Shown here piece by piece: positions 54,284 to 63,998 of a DNA stretch of 64,000 bases (position 1 is its first letter; each line of letters begins with the position of its first letter). The position numbers were made by a program, and so were the translations under genes. The stretch lies in contig JAJFLA010000015.1 in NCBI GenBank assembly GCA_021772935.1, forward strand, positions 38,100 through 102,099, written 5' to 3'. The notes under the pieces were generated by a model, which saw only the letters and a program-made list of their open reading frames with translations, searched no databases and was not told where the DNA came from. This DNA is from Gammaproteobacteria bacterium (lineage in GTDB: Bacteria > Pseudomonadota > Gammaproteobacteria > Xanthomonadales > SZUA-36).

Positions 54284-56818
54284 ATGACTGAATTTTTATC
54301 TGAAATGAACATATTTGCTGAACATAAGAAGCGTTGTTTACGCATACTCCACGCACTGATAGCCACGATGGTGTTTGCCGCGACGGCCACTGCAAGTGCA
54401 CAACCGTCAAACGAACCGGTTGATTTCGAAATCCCACAGCAGGCGATATCTTCGGCCATGATCAGTTTCTCAGAACAAGCCAACATGCAGATCATCGTCG
54501 ATGCGACACTGGTAGCAGGTTTGCAGACAGCGGGTATTCGCGGATCCATGCGACCGGAGGCAGCACTGGAAGCAATACTCGATCAGACCGATTTGAAATA
54601 CGAGTTTTCAAGCCCTCGCACGATTACGATATTGCCAATGGTCAGCGCCATAACTGCAGACCGTGATACTGGTTCTGAGGAGTCCCGAGGTGTTGGCATC
54701 CAGCAAAGTGATGACGATGACACAAATTCCGATACCGACACCGGTGGTGAATCATCGTCACAAAATGATATATCCAACGGTACCATCGGGGTTCTGGAGG
54801 AAGTCTTTGTAACTGCACAAAAGCGTAAAGAAAGCCTGCAAAAAACTGCTCTGTCGATCGTTGCTTTCAGTTCTGAACAACTGGAAAGGTCATCGATAGT
54901 GGATATCTACGACCTTGGAATCCAGACACCCGGCATGATCGTAAACAGTGAGATTGTTGGCAAGATCTATATTCGTGGTATCGGTGCCGAAAATCTGACA
55001 ATTGGTGGTGACCCAGGCGTGGCGGTCCATACCGACGGTGCTTATATTGCACGTACATCTGCCGCAATTTTTGACTTGTATGATGTTGAACGTGTTGAAG
55101 TCTTGCGTGGTCCGCAGGGCACATTATATGGCCGAAATGCAACCGGCGGGTCGATCAACATTCTTTCCAAGGCGCCCACCGAAGAATTTGAAGGTAGTTT
55201 TTCGGCTGAATTTGGCAATTATGAAAAAACAAGGATAGGTGGGATGCTGAGTGGTCCGTTGGCCGAAGACAGGGTTTTGGCGCGTGCAGCATTTGTAAAA
55301 AGTGATCGTGATGGCTTTACCCCAAACCTGTTCACTGGTGAAGATCTTGATGATGAAGACCTGTTCATGGGCCGTGTTCGATTTCGTTTTTTGGTCAACG
55401 ATGATGTCACCATCGATTTGATTGCTGATGTTGTAAATGACGACAGCAGTCCGGCCCCATTCAAACAACTGGAATTCTCACCTTTATTTGAAGGTGCATT
55501 GGGAGCCAACGACCCACCTGACCTGCGAGAGGTAGCGCAGGAATCACCGGTAACACAATCGCAGGATCAATGGGGAATTACAGGTATCTTTAATTGGGCC
55601 ATGGAGGATTATACCTTCACCTCTGTTAGTTCCTATCGGGACACTCAGTTTGAAGCTGTGTTTGACGGTGATGCTGTTGATATTACCTTTCAGAATTTTG
55701 AAAACTTTGATGACACACACCAATTTTCACAGGAGTTCCGCCTCGCATCCACCACAGCGACGAAATGGGACTGGATTGTCGGGGCTTATTATTTTAACGA
55801 TAAAGGTGATACGAGAATATTTATCCCGATTCCTGGTTTCGGTTTTGATATTCTGCATCTTGCCACTCTCTCAACAGACGCTTTTGCCCTGTTTGGACAA
55901 GCGACCTACCATGTTTCTGATCAACTGGCACTTACGGTTGGTTTGCGCTACAACTCCGAGGACAAGGAAGCACAACAGTTCACGCATTTCATTGGTTTAT
56001 TCCCCCCATTTAACCAGGACCTGAATGAAAACTCCGATGAGTTAACACCCAAGTTCGGTCTTGAGTACATCGTCAATGAGGATATTTTGGTGTATGCAAA
56101 TATGACACGTGGTTTTAAGAGTGGTGGTTTTACCTTCAATGGCTTTCAATCAAATTTTGATCCTGAATTCGTCTGGGCATACGAAACAGGTTTGAAGTCC
56201 AGGTTGGCGAACGGCGCAGTCATTTTTAATGTATCAGCCTTTTACTACGACTACACAGACCTACAGGTATCCAAGCTCGAGAACAATGCCGGTGTGATCA
56301 CCAATGCAGCAGATGCAACCATTTATGGTGGCGAAATTGAATTGATCGCACTGCCAACAGATAACTTGCGGCTCAATGTTGGACTGTCGTTTTTGAACGC
56401 TGAATTTGACGAGTTTTTGACCGAAGATCCAAGTAACCCACAACTGGGAACCATCAACCTCAGTGGCAACAGCCTACCCCGCTCACCGGACTTTTCTGCA
56501 AACGTGGGAGCCGAGTACTATGTTCCACTCAACCTGGACGGTGGTCTGACCTTCCGGGTTGATTACCAGTACCAGGATAAGAGTTTTTTCACCACTTTTA
56601 ACCGTGACTTATCCGCACAGGAATCCTTCAGCTTGCTCAATGCCCGTCTCGGTTATGAGACTGCCGACAAGAGCTGGCGGGTCGCTCTCTATGCCAAAAA
56701 CCTGCTTGACGAAGATTATTTTCTGAACATTCTGGAATCTGGTGTCGAAGCCGGTAAACCCGAGGGGTTTCTCGCGGCGCCCAGGACCTATGGTTTGCAG
56801 TTCAGTTATAACTTCTAA
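54284..56818 (+). CDS. STN-containing TonB-dependent receptor/transducer
   Basis: An 844-residue outer-membrane transporter. The signal peptide ends around TATASAQP. An STN signalling domain follows at about residues 48-112 (VDFEIPQQAISSAMISFSEQ to LKYEFSSPRTITI), then an acidic linker, the TonB box-like VLEEVFVTAQKR, the plug (IRGIGAENLTIGGDPGVAVHTDGAYI, VLRGPQGTLYGRNATGGSINILS) and a barrel ending LQFSYNF. The plug motif is of the type found in receptors of sphingomonads and marine gammaproteobacteria for diverse organic substrates. With FecI and FecR upstream it should sense and import its ligand. The ligand could be the substrate of the hydrolases that follow. Confidence 0.92.
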   Translation: MTEFLSEMNIFAEHKKRCLRILHALIATMVFAATATASAQPSNEPVDFEIPQQAISSAMISFSEQANMQIIVDATLVAGLQTAGIRGSMRPEAALEAILDQTDLKYEFSSPRTITILPMVSAITADRDTGSEESRGVGIQQSDDDDTNSDTDTGGESSSQNDISNGTIGVLEEVFVTAQKRKESLQKTALSIVAFSSEQLERSSIVDIYDLGIQTPGMIVNSEIVGKIYIRGIGAENLTIGGDPGVAVHTDGAYIARTSAAIFDLYDVERVEVLRGPQGTLYGRNATGGSINILSKAPTEEFEGSFSAEFGNYEKTRIGGMLSGPLAEDRVLARAAFVKSDRDGFTPNLFTGEDLDDEDLFMGRVRFRFLVNDDVTIDLIADVVNDDSSPAPFKQLEFSPLFEGALGANDPPDLREVAQESPVTQSQDQWGITGIFNWAMEDYTFTSVSSYRDTQFEAVFDGDAVDITFQNFENFDDTHQFSQEFRLASTTATKWDWIVGAYYFNDKGDTRIFIPIPGFGFDILHLATLSTDAFALFGQATYHVSDQLALTVGLRYNSEDKEAQQFTHFIGLFPPFNQDLNENSDELTPKFGLEYIVNEDILVYANMTRGFKSGGFTFNGFQSNFDPEFVWAYETGLKSRLANGAVIFNVSAFYYDYTDLQVSKLENNAGVITNAADATIYGGEIELIALPTDNLRLNVGLSFLNAEFDEFLTEDPSNPQLGTINLSGNSLPRSPDFSANVGAEYYVPLNLDGGLTFRVDYQYQDKSFFTTFNRDLSAQESFSLLNARLGYETADKSWRVALYAKNLLDEDYFLNILESGVEAGKPEGFLAAPRTYGLQFSYNF

Positions 56819-56868
56819 AAGCCCTGCCATCAGTTTTAACCAAAAACAGGTGAAGCCCAGGTGTGCTC

Positions 56869-58005
56869 GTGAAAACCATTAAAGCGGCGGTGCTGACCGA
56901 AACCGGTCTGAAACAACCCTACGCGACCAGTCAACCACTCCGGATTGAGTCATTTGAACTGGAAGCGCCAGGCCCCGACGAAGTCCTTGTCAGGATTCGT
57001 GCGGCCGGTTTATGTCATTCAGACCTGTCTGTCATCAATGGCTCACGCCCACGGCCGACACCGATGGTTCTCGGTCATGAGGCAGCCGGTATTGTGGAAG
57101 AAATCGGATCTGGTGTTGATGAATTTGCGCCGGGCGATCATGTGGTGCTGGTATTCGTGCCCAGTTGTGGTCGTTGTGTACCGTGTGCTGAAGGACGCCC
57201 GGCATTATGTGAGCCGGGTGCAATTGCAAACAATGACGGCTCCCTGATCTCTGGTTCACGCCGCCTTTACCGCGATGGTATGGCGGTCAACCACCATCTG
57301 GGTGTGTCTGCGTTCGCAGAATATGCTGTCGTCAGCAAAAATTCAGTGATCAGGATCGACCCTGGACTTTCCTTTGCAGAAGCAGCGTTGTTTGGCTGTG
57401 CCGTGATCACCGGTGCTGGTGCGGTTTTGAATACGGCCAAAGTAAAAGCTGGCTTGAGTGTTGCGGTGATCGGTCTTGGTGGTGTTGGCCTTAATTCCAT
57501 ACTCGCAGCCCGACTCGCCGGTGCAGGTCAAATTGTGGCGATAGATATAAAAGATGAAAAACTTGAATTAGCAAGGCAGTTGGGGGCTACGGATACTTTC
57601 AGGGCCGATGATGCGTACTGTGCAGATGCTGTGCGTGAATGCACGGCTGGCGGCGTCGACTATGCGTTCGAGATGGCGGGTTCTACGATCGCATTGGAGC
57701 TTGCCTGGAAAATTACCCGCCGCGGTGGCCAAACAATTACCGCAGGACTACCACATCCAGAACACAAACTCAGTTTGCCCGCTGTGCAAATAGTAGGCGA
57801 AGAACGCACACTCAAGGGTAGTTACCTGGGTAGTTGTGTACCTGTCAGAGATGTTCCGACTTACATCAGACTGTACCAACGCGGTATGCTACCCGTCGAT
57901 AAATTAAAGGTTAAAACGATTTCTCTCGAAGATATCAACGGTGCCTTTGATCGTCTGGCGGCCGGTGAGTCGAGCCGTGAAATCATTATTTTTGAGGATA
58001 GTTGA
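56869..58005 (+). CDS. Zinc-dependent alcohol dehydrogenase (MDR family)
   Basis: A 378-residue medium-chain dehydrogenase. The catalytic zinc ligands are AAGLCHSDLSVINGS (Cys), VLGHEAAGIVEEIG (His-Glu) and a later Cys in VITGAGAVL-type context (FGCAV). The structural zinc Cys are visible as CGRCVPCAEGRPALC. The NAD site is VAVIGLGGVGLNSI. It resembles glutathione-dependent formaldehyde dehydrogenase/aryl-alcohol dehydrogenase relatives. GTG at 56869 is preferred, because AGG lies seven bases upstream. The gene follows the receptor by 50 bases and precedes an esterase by eight, so an oxidation-plus-ester-hydrolysis pathway is suggested. Confidence 0.9.
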   Translation: MKTIKAAVLTETGLKQPYATSQPLRIESFELEAPGPDEVLVRIRAAGLCHSDLSVINGSRPRPTPMVLGHEAAGIVEEIGSGVDEFAPGDHVVLVFVPSCGRCVPCAEGRPALCEPGAIANNDGSLISGSRRLYRDGMAVNHHLGVSAFAEYAVVSKNSVIRIDPGLSFAEAALFGCAVITGAGAVLNTAKVKAGLSVAVIGLGGVGLNSILAARLAGAGQIVAIDIKDEKLELARQLGATDTFRADDAYCADAVRECTAGGVDYAFEMAGSTIALELAWKITRRGGQTITAGLPHPEHKLSLPAVQIVGEERTLKGSYLGSCVPVRDVPTYIRLYQRGMLPVDKLKVKTISLEDINGAFDRLAAGESSREIIIFEDS

Positions 58006-58013
58006 ATCATTGC

Positions 58014-58967
58014 ATGAGTACAGCTGATAACGCAGATCTTGACCCCCAGCTGGCGGCGTTGTTACAGAGTCTGAATGATTCCGGTGCTCCCGCCCTGCAA
58101 ACGCTCAGCCCAAAAGAGGCCCGTGCAAGCTACCTGAAGGGTGTGCAATTACTGACCAGGTCGGCAGCCGAAATCGGGCGAAGTATCACAACACATATCG
58201 AAACCTCCAACGGGCCACTCGCTTGCCGGCTTTATTACCCTAAAGGTGAAAAGCACGAATCTTTAGCGATGGTGGTCTATTTTCATGGTGGTGGCTGGAG
58301 CTTTGGTGACCTGGATACCCATGACAACGCCTGCCGCAGCTTATGCGCCAGCGCCCAATGTCTGGTCGCTTCTGTAGACTACAGTCTGGCACCTGAACAT
58401 AAATTTCCAGCCGCAGTCAATGATGCGATTGCTGCAGGCTTGTGGGCAACTGAAAATGCGCTTGTCCTGGGTGCGGACCCGGCAAAAATTGTGCTCGCCG
58501 GTGATAGCGCTGGTGCCAATCTGGCGACCGTCACTGCGCTGGCTTTGCGTGATCTTGGAGAGACCGACATTCTGTGTCAATTATTGCTCTATCCCGCGAC
58601 CGACCAATCCATGTCGATGCCTTCGCACACGACCTTTGGCGAAGGGTATCGTTTGACGCGACCGATGATGATCTGGTCGAGTCTCAATTACCTACGAGAT
58701 GGCAGGGACATTCTTGACCCTCGCGCATCGCCACTGTTTGCGGAGGATCACTCCGGCTTGCCACCGGCAATAATAGTGACAGCCGGTTTTGATCCTCTAA
58801 GGGATGAAGGCGCGGCTTACGCCGAAAAGTTGCGCGAATCCGGGGTTGACACTGAGTACCGTTGCTTTGAGCACCTGATACATGGTTTTGTCAACCTGAC
58901 CGGAGCCGTTGATGCGGCGGCGTTGGCGATGGACGAAATCGCGTTGATGTTGAAAAATAGGCTGTAA
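58014..58967 (+). CDS. Alpha/beta hydrolase of the hormone-sensitive-lipase type
   Basis: A 317-residue esterase. The oxyanion-hole motif is VYFHGGGWSFGDLDTHDNACR, the nucleophile elbow is LAGDSAGANLATV, the Asp is in TAGFDPLRDEGAAYA and the His in EHLIHGFVNL. This is the complete bacterial HSL (family IV) set. No signal peptide is present, so it acts in the cytoplasm on short- to medium-chain esters. ATG at 58014 is chosen; the frame opens at TTG 58002, overlapping the dehydrogenase stop. It should be cotranscribed with the dehydrogenase. Confidence 0.93.
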   Translation: MSTADNADLDPQLAALLQSLNDSGAPALQTLSPKEARASYLKGVQLLTRSAAEIGRSITTHIETSNGPLACRLYYPKGEKHESLAMVVYFHGGGWSFGDLDTHDNACRSLCASAQCLVASVDYSLAPEHKFPAAVNDAIAAGLWATENALVLGADPAKIVLAGDSAGANLATVTALALRDLGETDILCQLLLYPATDQSMSMPSHTTFGEGYRLTRPMMIWSSLNYLRDGRDILDPRASPLFAEDHSGLPPAIIVTAGFDPLRDEGAAYAEKLRESGVDTEYRCFEHLIHGFVNLTGAVDAAALAMDEIALMLKNRL

Positions 58968-59012
58968 CGAACGAATGACCACCATGTTCGTTAAACCAGG
59001 AAACACACCATC

Positions 59013-59816
59013 GTGTCATTTATAGATCTGGAAACCGGAATACGCCTGCATTACCGGGATACGGGCAGTGGCAAGCCGATACTTTTCGTTCCGGGGCTCG
59101 CCGCGACCCTGGACAGTTGGAATTACCAGGTTGCTGCGCTGCACGATCGGTTCCGTTGTCTCAGTGTTGATCTACGTGGCCATGGGGATTCGGATAAGCC
59201 ATGCTCCGAATATAGCTTCGATGAAATATGTACTGATCTTCAAGCCATGATCAAGCTGCTTGACCTGCAGGACCTTACGCTTGTCTGCTGGTCGGCAGGC
59301 GCTGGAGTCGGACTAAACTACGTCACCGGCTTCAACAACGATTGCCGAGTGAGCAGCCTTGTCATGGTCGGTCCGGCTACACCTAGGTTTTTGTGCACAC
59401 AAACAGAACCTTTTGGAACCGATCCGGAGACTGCCCTGGCTACACTGGAAGCGATGCGGGTAGCATTACCCGAAGTCTTGACAGCTTTTGCTGAGGCCAA
59501 CTTTCATCGCAGCGATATGAAGGCCACCGCCAACTGGTTTTTATCGCTGTGGCTCAAAACACCGGTGCATGTGGCTTGTCAATTTTTCAAATCCCTTATG
59601 TATGAAGACCTCAGGGACAGACTTCACAAGGTCAAACTACCCACCCTGATTTGTCATGGCCGGCATGACCAGGTCTGCGACCCCAGATGGTCAGAATACA
59701 TGGCGACACGTATTGAAGACTCCAGTCTGGTCTGGTTTGAGAACAGCGGTCACGCACTGATGGTGGAAGAACCGGACAAACTATCATACGAATTGGCTAC
59801 CTTTCTGGAGAAATAA
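59013..59816 (+). CDS. Alpha/beta hydrolase, enol-lactonase/ester-hydrolase-like
   Basis: A 267-residue alpha/beta-fold enzyme. The oxyanion region is PILFVPGLAATLDSWNYQ, the family motif is VDLRGHGDSDKP, the nucleophile elbow is LVCWSAGAGVGLNYV (Ser in WSAGAG), the acid lies in HGRHDQVCDPRW and the His in FENSGHALMVEEPD. This is the pattern of 3-oxoadipate enol-lactonase and related C-C or ester hydrolases. GTG at 59013 is used, with AGGA 12 bases upstream. It ends the receptor-dehydrogenase-hydrolase cluster and is followed by a strong hairpin. Confidence 0.9.
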   Translation: MSFIDLETGIRLHYRDTGSGKPILFVPGLAATLDSWNYQVAALHDRFRCLSVDLRGHGDSDKPCSEYSFDEICTDLQAMIKLLDLQDLTLVCWSAGAGVGLNYVTGFNNDCRVSSLVMVGPATPRFLCTQTEPFGTDPETALATLEAMRVALPEVLTAFAEANFHRSDMKATANWFLSLWLKTPVHVACQFFKSLMYEDLRDRLHKVKLPTLICHGRHDQVCDPRWSEYMATRIEDSSLVWFENSGHALMVEEPDKLSYELATFLEK

Positions 59817-59827
59817 CCTGGTGTTTT

Positions 59828-59876
59828 AACCGCGCTTTATCACTTCCAACTTCGCTGTAAGTGATAAAGCGCGGTT
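59828..59876 (+). terminator. Strong terminator-like hairpin closing the hydrolase operon
   Basis: Perfect 18-base arms AACCGCGCTTTATCACTT (59828-59845) and AAGTGATAAAGCGCGGTT (59859-59876) around a 13-base loop, 11 bases after the last hydrolase stop. No long T-run follows, but the stem is unusually long and may act in both directions. Confidence 0.7.
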
Positions 59877-60136
59877 ACAAATATCTGCATGGGTAAACCA
59901 GGATTGCTCGCCGGGACCAGCCACTCAAGTGGGTTTCCAGATATCCCGTTCTCCGCTACAATGATCGCTGCACTTTGTACCGCCAGTTTGCACAAGCGAG
60001 TCTTGCAAACAACCATGTGCATGGCTAACTAAGTGAAGAAATTCCGACAATGTTTGTCCTGTCAGGCGATTATGATGGGCATATCACAATTGTATTTGGT
60101 CGCCCAGCCTGATTGCCTATGATCAAGAGGTGAGAT

Positions 60137-61150
60137 ATGGCATCAACAAAAGAACGGCTGATTTCGAAACACACAAAAAATCTGATTCGTGCGTTAAAGG
60201 CGCTCAAAAGACGTTTTGATGGCATCTCCGAGGTTCTTCGGATTATATCTGAGGCTACCGGTGGCGATGCGCTCGAAAACCCTGCGCTTGGTGGTTTGAC
60301 ACAACTGCTGGGAAATAATATGACAGCCGCTGACATCATGCTTCTCAAAGCACCCGCGGTAATAACGGTGATACAACACTCAGGTCTCAACAGCCGCTAC
60401 ACCCACCTGATCAATAGCCGCATTATCCGGGATGAGATCAATACAACCAAAAAATATGTCAAAAACCAGTATCGGTTAATGCGCACAGCCCCAAACAAAA
60501 AGGTAAAGACTGATCGAAGAATACGTTGGTATATTGCTACAGTTTATCTTGGTGTATTAACAGAGATCATCTGGCCAGCACATCTGGACCATTATCAAAG
60601 TCTGCGTCTCAGTGAAAAGAAAATACGCTCTGAGAACAGCAAAAATTTCAAATCAGAATTAAAAGATGCACTTCAGGAGATGTTGGATGCGTACAAGGCG
60701 TATTCGATAGTCTATGCCAACAAACAAGCTGCCAGCTACAAAGCTGTACAAAAAAGAACCCGTGACAGCAACAGATATCTACATACACTTCTGGATTACA
60801 ATGATTCTCCGATCAATCCAAAAGAACACCACCAGTTGATTTCCCCTCTTCTGACTCAATACCGACATAAAGGTGTTCAATTCTATGACCAATGCAAACA
60901 AACATGGAAAAAAGACCGGCCGAAGGGTAACCGGCTGAAAAAGGTTGCGCGTCGTTATAAACAGAAACTAAATCTATTCCGTCGTGAATTCAGTGATCGC
61001 TGGAAGTGGGAGCAGGAACACATTAGTCCCTGCGCGGAAAGAAATTCCGATGGAACGCTTTGCAGCAACCCAACGTTCGGCGCCTGGACTTGTCATGTAC
61101 ATGGAAAGTTTCGAAAAAAGGATGTCAGCCCGTTCACCCTGCAGTACTAA
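60137..61150 (+). CDS. Hypothetical helical protein with C-terminal Cys/His zinc-like motif
   Basis: A 337-residue protein that I do not recognise. It is strongly basic and mostly helical (KHTKNLIRALKALKRRFDGI, KNFKSELKDALQEMLDAYKAY). Residues about 300-325 carry a CxxxxxxGxxCxxxxxxGxxxCxxHG-like cluster: SPCAERNSDGTLCSNPTFG followed by AWTCHVHGK. That spacing is common in small zinc ribbons of DNA- or RNA-binding proteins. AGAGG lies upstream of ATG at 60137. It stands alone between a hairpin and the two-component genes. A nucleic-acid-binding role is only a guess. Confidence 0.7.
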   Translation: MASTKERLISKHTKNLIRALKALKRRFDGISEVLRIISEATGGDALENPALGGLTQLLGNNMTAADIMLLKAPAVITVIQHSGLNSRYTHLINSRIIRDEINTTKKYVKNQYRLMRTAPNKKVKTDRRIRWYIATVYLGVLTEIIWPAHLDHYQSLRLSEKKIRSENSKNFKSELKDALQEMLDAYKAYSIVYANKQAASYKAVQKRTRDSNRYLHTLLDYNDSPINPKEHHQLISPLLTQYRHKGVQFYDQCKQTWKKDRPKGNRLKKVARRYKQKLNLFRREFSDRWKWEQEHISPCAERNSDGTLCSNPTFGAWTCHVHGKFRKKDVSPFTLQY

Positions 61151-61264
61151 CACCGACATTTGGCGGGTAAAGTCAGTAGTGTAGTGTCCCGAATACAGGG
61201 CCTGGCATGCTCAGGTCATAAAGTCCTGCTACGCTTATAAGATTGTGCGTGTTGAATTGAGGGT

Positions 61265-61633
61265 TTACGTCTGGAAACACTCATCGACGCAATCAAGAAG
61301 CTCTTCGTTGCTAAAGGGTTTGTGAAGAGTTTTGTCTGCGCCAAGAGTCTTCGCATCCTCAAGATAATCCACATCAGGCTGGCCCCCACCTCCTGAGATA
61401 GCAACGATCTTAATATCTTCAAAGTCCCGTTTTAAGTCTAAAATAGTCTCTATCCCCTCTTTCACCGGCATAAAAATATCCGTGATAACCAAATCAAAGG
61501 AATGTTTCTTTTGAAGATCAATTCCGACTGCGCCATTCTCAGCCTCGAGGACCTGGTGCCCTTTCCATTCAAGGGTTGCACGTATGGAGGCCCTGACCAG
61601 CTCTTGATCATCAATTACCAAAATTCTTACCAC
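61265..61633 (-). CDS. Single-domain response regulator
   Basis: A 122-residue receiver domain with no output domain. The acidic pocket is Asp8-Asp9 (ILVIDDQ), the phosphorylation site is Asp52 (LVITDIFMP), and the conserved Lys lies in LHKPFSNEELL. It is the CheY-like partner of the histidine kinase encoded 58 bases upstream on the same strand. Its effector could be protein-protein contact or a further phosphorelay. Confidence 0.93.
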   Translation of the reverse strand: MVRILVIDDQELVRASIRATLEWKGHQVLEAENGAVGIDLQKKHSFDLVITDIFMPVKEGIETILDLKRDFEDIKIVAISGGGGQPDVDYLEDAKTLGADKTLHKPFSNEELLDCVDECFQT

Positions 61634-61691
61634 AAGGGTATCTCCTCCAACTTGAATCTCAAAAGAATAATGCTATTTGACGTTAACAAGT

Positions 61692-63788
61692 TCATCTTTT
61701 GGTCTCCTCCCCAACCAAGGGGAGATAAACGTCTACTATAGTACCTTCTCCAAGAACACTTTGTATGTCCACCGAGCCATCGTGGTTTAAAACAATTCCA
61801 TAAACCATGGCAGCTCCCATGCCGGTCCCTGCACCGATTCCTTTGGTAGTGAAAAAAGGGTCGTATACTCTCTGCAACGTTGCATCATCCATACCAGTTC
61901 CCGTATCGGTAACGGATAGCCTGGCATAGTGACCAACCTTGAGAAATGCTATCTTTTTAGCATATTCCGTATTGATCTTGACCATCGATAAAGAAATTTT
62001 CAGCTCCCCTGTTTTACCCTGCATGGCATCGAAGGAATTGCTGGTCAAATTGATCAATACCGATAATATCTGTGACCTGTCTACATTAACCATACACGCA
62101 CCACAATCCAGTTCCAGCTTGACTGAGATGGTGGATGACACGGTTAAATTGATCAACGCCAGGCTCTCTCGAATAACGTCACGGAGATCCAGGTTCTCAT
62201 AATGAGCCGGTTCTTGTCTGCTGAACGCCAGTATTTTATCAACCAGGGACTTAATTTGCTCTGCAGCCTTTTGCACCAGCCCAAGTTGATTTCGCTCCGG
62301 CCTTTCTTTGGGAAGCGTTGCTATTACCAGGGAGGTCGTATTCATGATCGGTATCAACATGTTATTGATGTCATGTGCCATACCACCTGCCAAACTACCC
62401 ATGCTTTCCATTTTTTGGGTCTGTATCAGGATGAGTTCCGATTTCTTTCGTGCCGTCAGGTCTTCGTGAATGGCAATGAAGTTGGTTAAAGCACCCTTTT
62501 CGTCCTTTACAGGCGATATGCTCATATTCAACCAAACCGTACTACCGTCTTGGTGTTTGTTTTTTATTTCACCACTCCAGTCATTGCCGGACAGAATGGT
62601 CTCCCAAATATCCTTGTAAGTCGCAATAGGTGTTTCCCCGGATCGGAACATTTGCGGATTCTTACCCACAATCTCCTCAAGTTTATAGCCCATGAAATCC
62701 AGGAACCTGGGATTAGCGTACTCAATCTGGCCACTGACATCAGTGATCATTATCATATTTGAGCTTTGTTCTACCGCACGGGATAAATTGCGTTGTGACG
62801 ATATAATGTCGTGAAGTTTCTCGGCCATGGTATTAAATGCCGTGGCGAGATTACCGAGTTCGTCTTTTCTGTCTACGGATAACCGGTGCGAAAGGTTTCC
62901 GCTCGCAAAAACATGGGCTCCCTCCTGTAGCCGACGAATAGGACGGCTGATATTTCCAGCCAAAAACCAGGTCGCAAGAGTAACCAGCAAGATTATCAGT
63001 CCTCCACCCAACAAATAGAATTTGGTTAGTTCCATAACGCTGGAAAAGGCGATATCTTGCTCAACCTCCATGAGCGTGTACCAGGTTGCCTTGTGCCACT
63101 CCTCGCCTATGGCACCTTTTATAGCACCGGCAGGAAGCATACGCGTGTAAATAGACGCGTCTATGGGTGAGTAACCAAAGACCGTCTTGGTCCCCTGATC
63201 ATTGTCAAGCCGCCACCCGGACAGGTTTTGGGAAAGATCTCTGCGCTTTTGCGCGGAAACTGTGTGTACTTCTGTGGGTTTGGAGCTGACAATGGGGTCA
63301 CCACCACTGCGGAAAAGTAAAACCTCAACACCTTTCTTGTGATGGTCATCCACAACCACATCAAAAACGTGTGTGACCTTGTAGTTGATCTTGAGAATGC
63401 CAAGAAACTCACCATCGTCGATAATCGGCGCGACAACACCCGCGACGATGGCGCCGACGCTTTCGTCAAAACCCCGGTCATCAATGAAAGTTCCGCCCTT
63501 ACCTTCGTTGTAAGCACCTTTCCACCAGGCCTCATCGGCCTGATAGTAATCAGATAAAGTCTTTGTCATGGCAACGTTGGCGCCATTGACATCGGTGAGG
63601 AATATTTCTCCGTATTTCTTGTTATTGCGACCCTGGTATTGCATAAAAAAAGAACTCAGTTGGGTACTCATAATTTCCTGAGCTTTGGGCGTTTTCCCGT
63701 TTTGATTAATCCATTCCCGATCCAACGATAATATTTTCATGAGCGCTTCATCACTACTGGTAATCCTCCCTTTTTTAACCGACTTCAA
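61692..63788 (-). pseudogene. Cache-HAMP-PAS histidine kinase, 5' end removed by an IS
   Basis: The open part gives 698 residues: a double-Cache sensor (about 20-245, IFLTDVNGANVAMTKTLSDYYQADEAWWKG), a membrane helix (FYLLGGGLIILLVTLATWFLAG), HAMP (RRLQEGAHVFASGNLSHRLSVDRKDELGNL), PAS/PAC (MIMITDVSGQIEYANPRFLDFMG, NFIAIHEDLTARKK), the phospho-acceptor SLAGGMAHDINNML, and the ATPase motifs NLTSNSFDAM, DTGTGMD, GAGTGMGAAM. The first membrane helix that must precede the Cache domain is missing. The frame enters directly from the transposase stop codon at 63798-63800, and TTG 63788 is the only start in front. The gene is therefore probably disrupted by insertion. Confidence 0.78.
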
Positions 63789-63797
63789 AAGTAGAGG

Positions 63798-63998
63798 TCA
63801 GGCCACCATGGCCAGTTTCTGAATCGGGGTAATACCACCCAGACCCATGTTAGGTCGCTCATGATTGTACGTCCACAGCCACCGGGTTGCATATTCCTGA
63901 ACTTCTTCAATCGAATCGAACAGGAACTGAGCCAGCCAGTCGTATCGAACCGTGCGGTTGTAGCGCTCGATATAAGCATTCTGTTGCGGCTTACCAGG
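63798..63998 (-). mobile_element. IS3-family transposase (OrfB), C-terminal part, runs out of window
   Basis: The last 66 residues are visible on the minus strand: PGKPQQNAYIERYNRTVRYD, then WLAQFLFDSIEEVQEYATRW, and WTYNHERPNMGLGGITPIQK, ending LAMVA. These are the final rve-domain motifs of IS3-family OrfB, including the catalytic Glu in AYIERYNRT and the usual NHERPNxxLG. The gene continues beyond base 64000. Its insertion truncated the histidine kinase that follows. The IS terminus should lie within about 20 bases of the stop. Confidence 0.92.
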
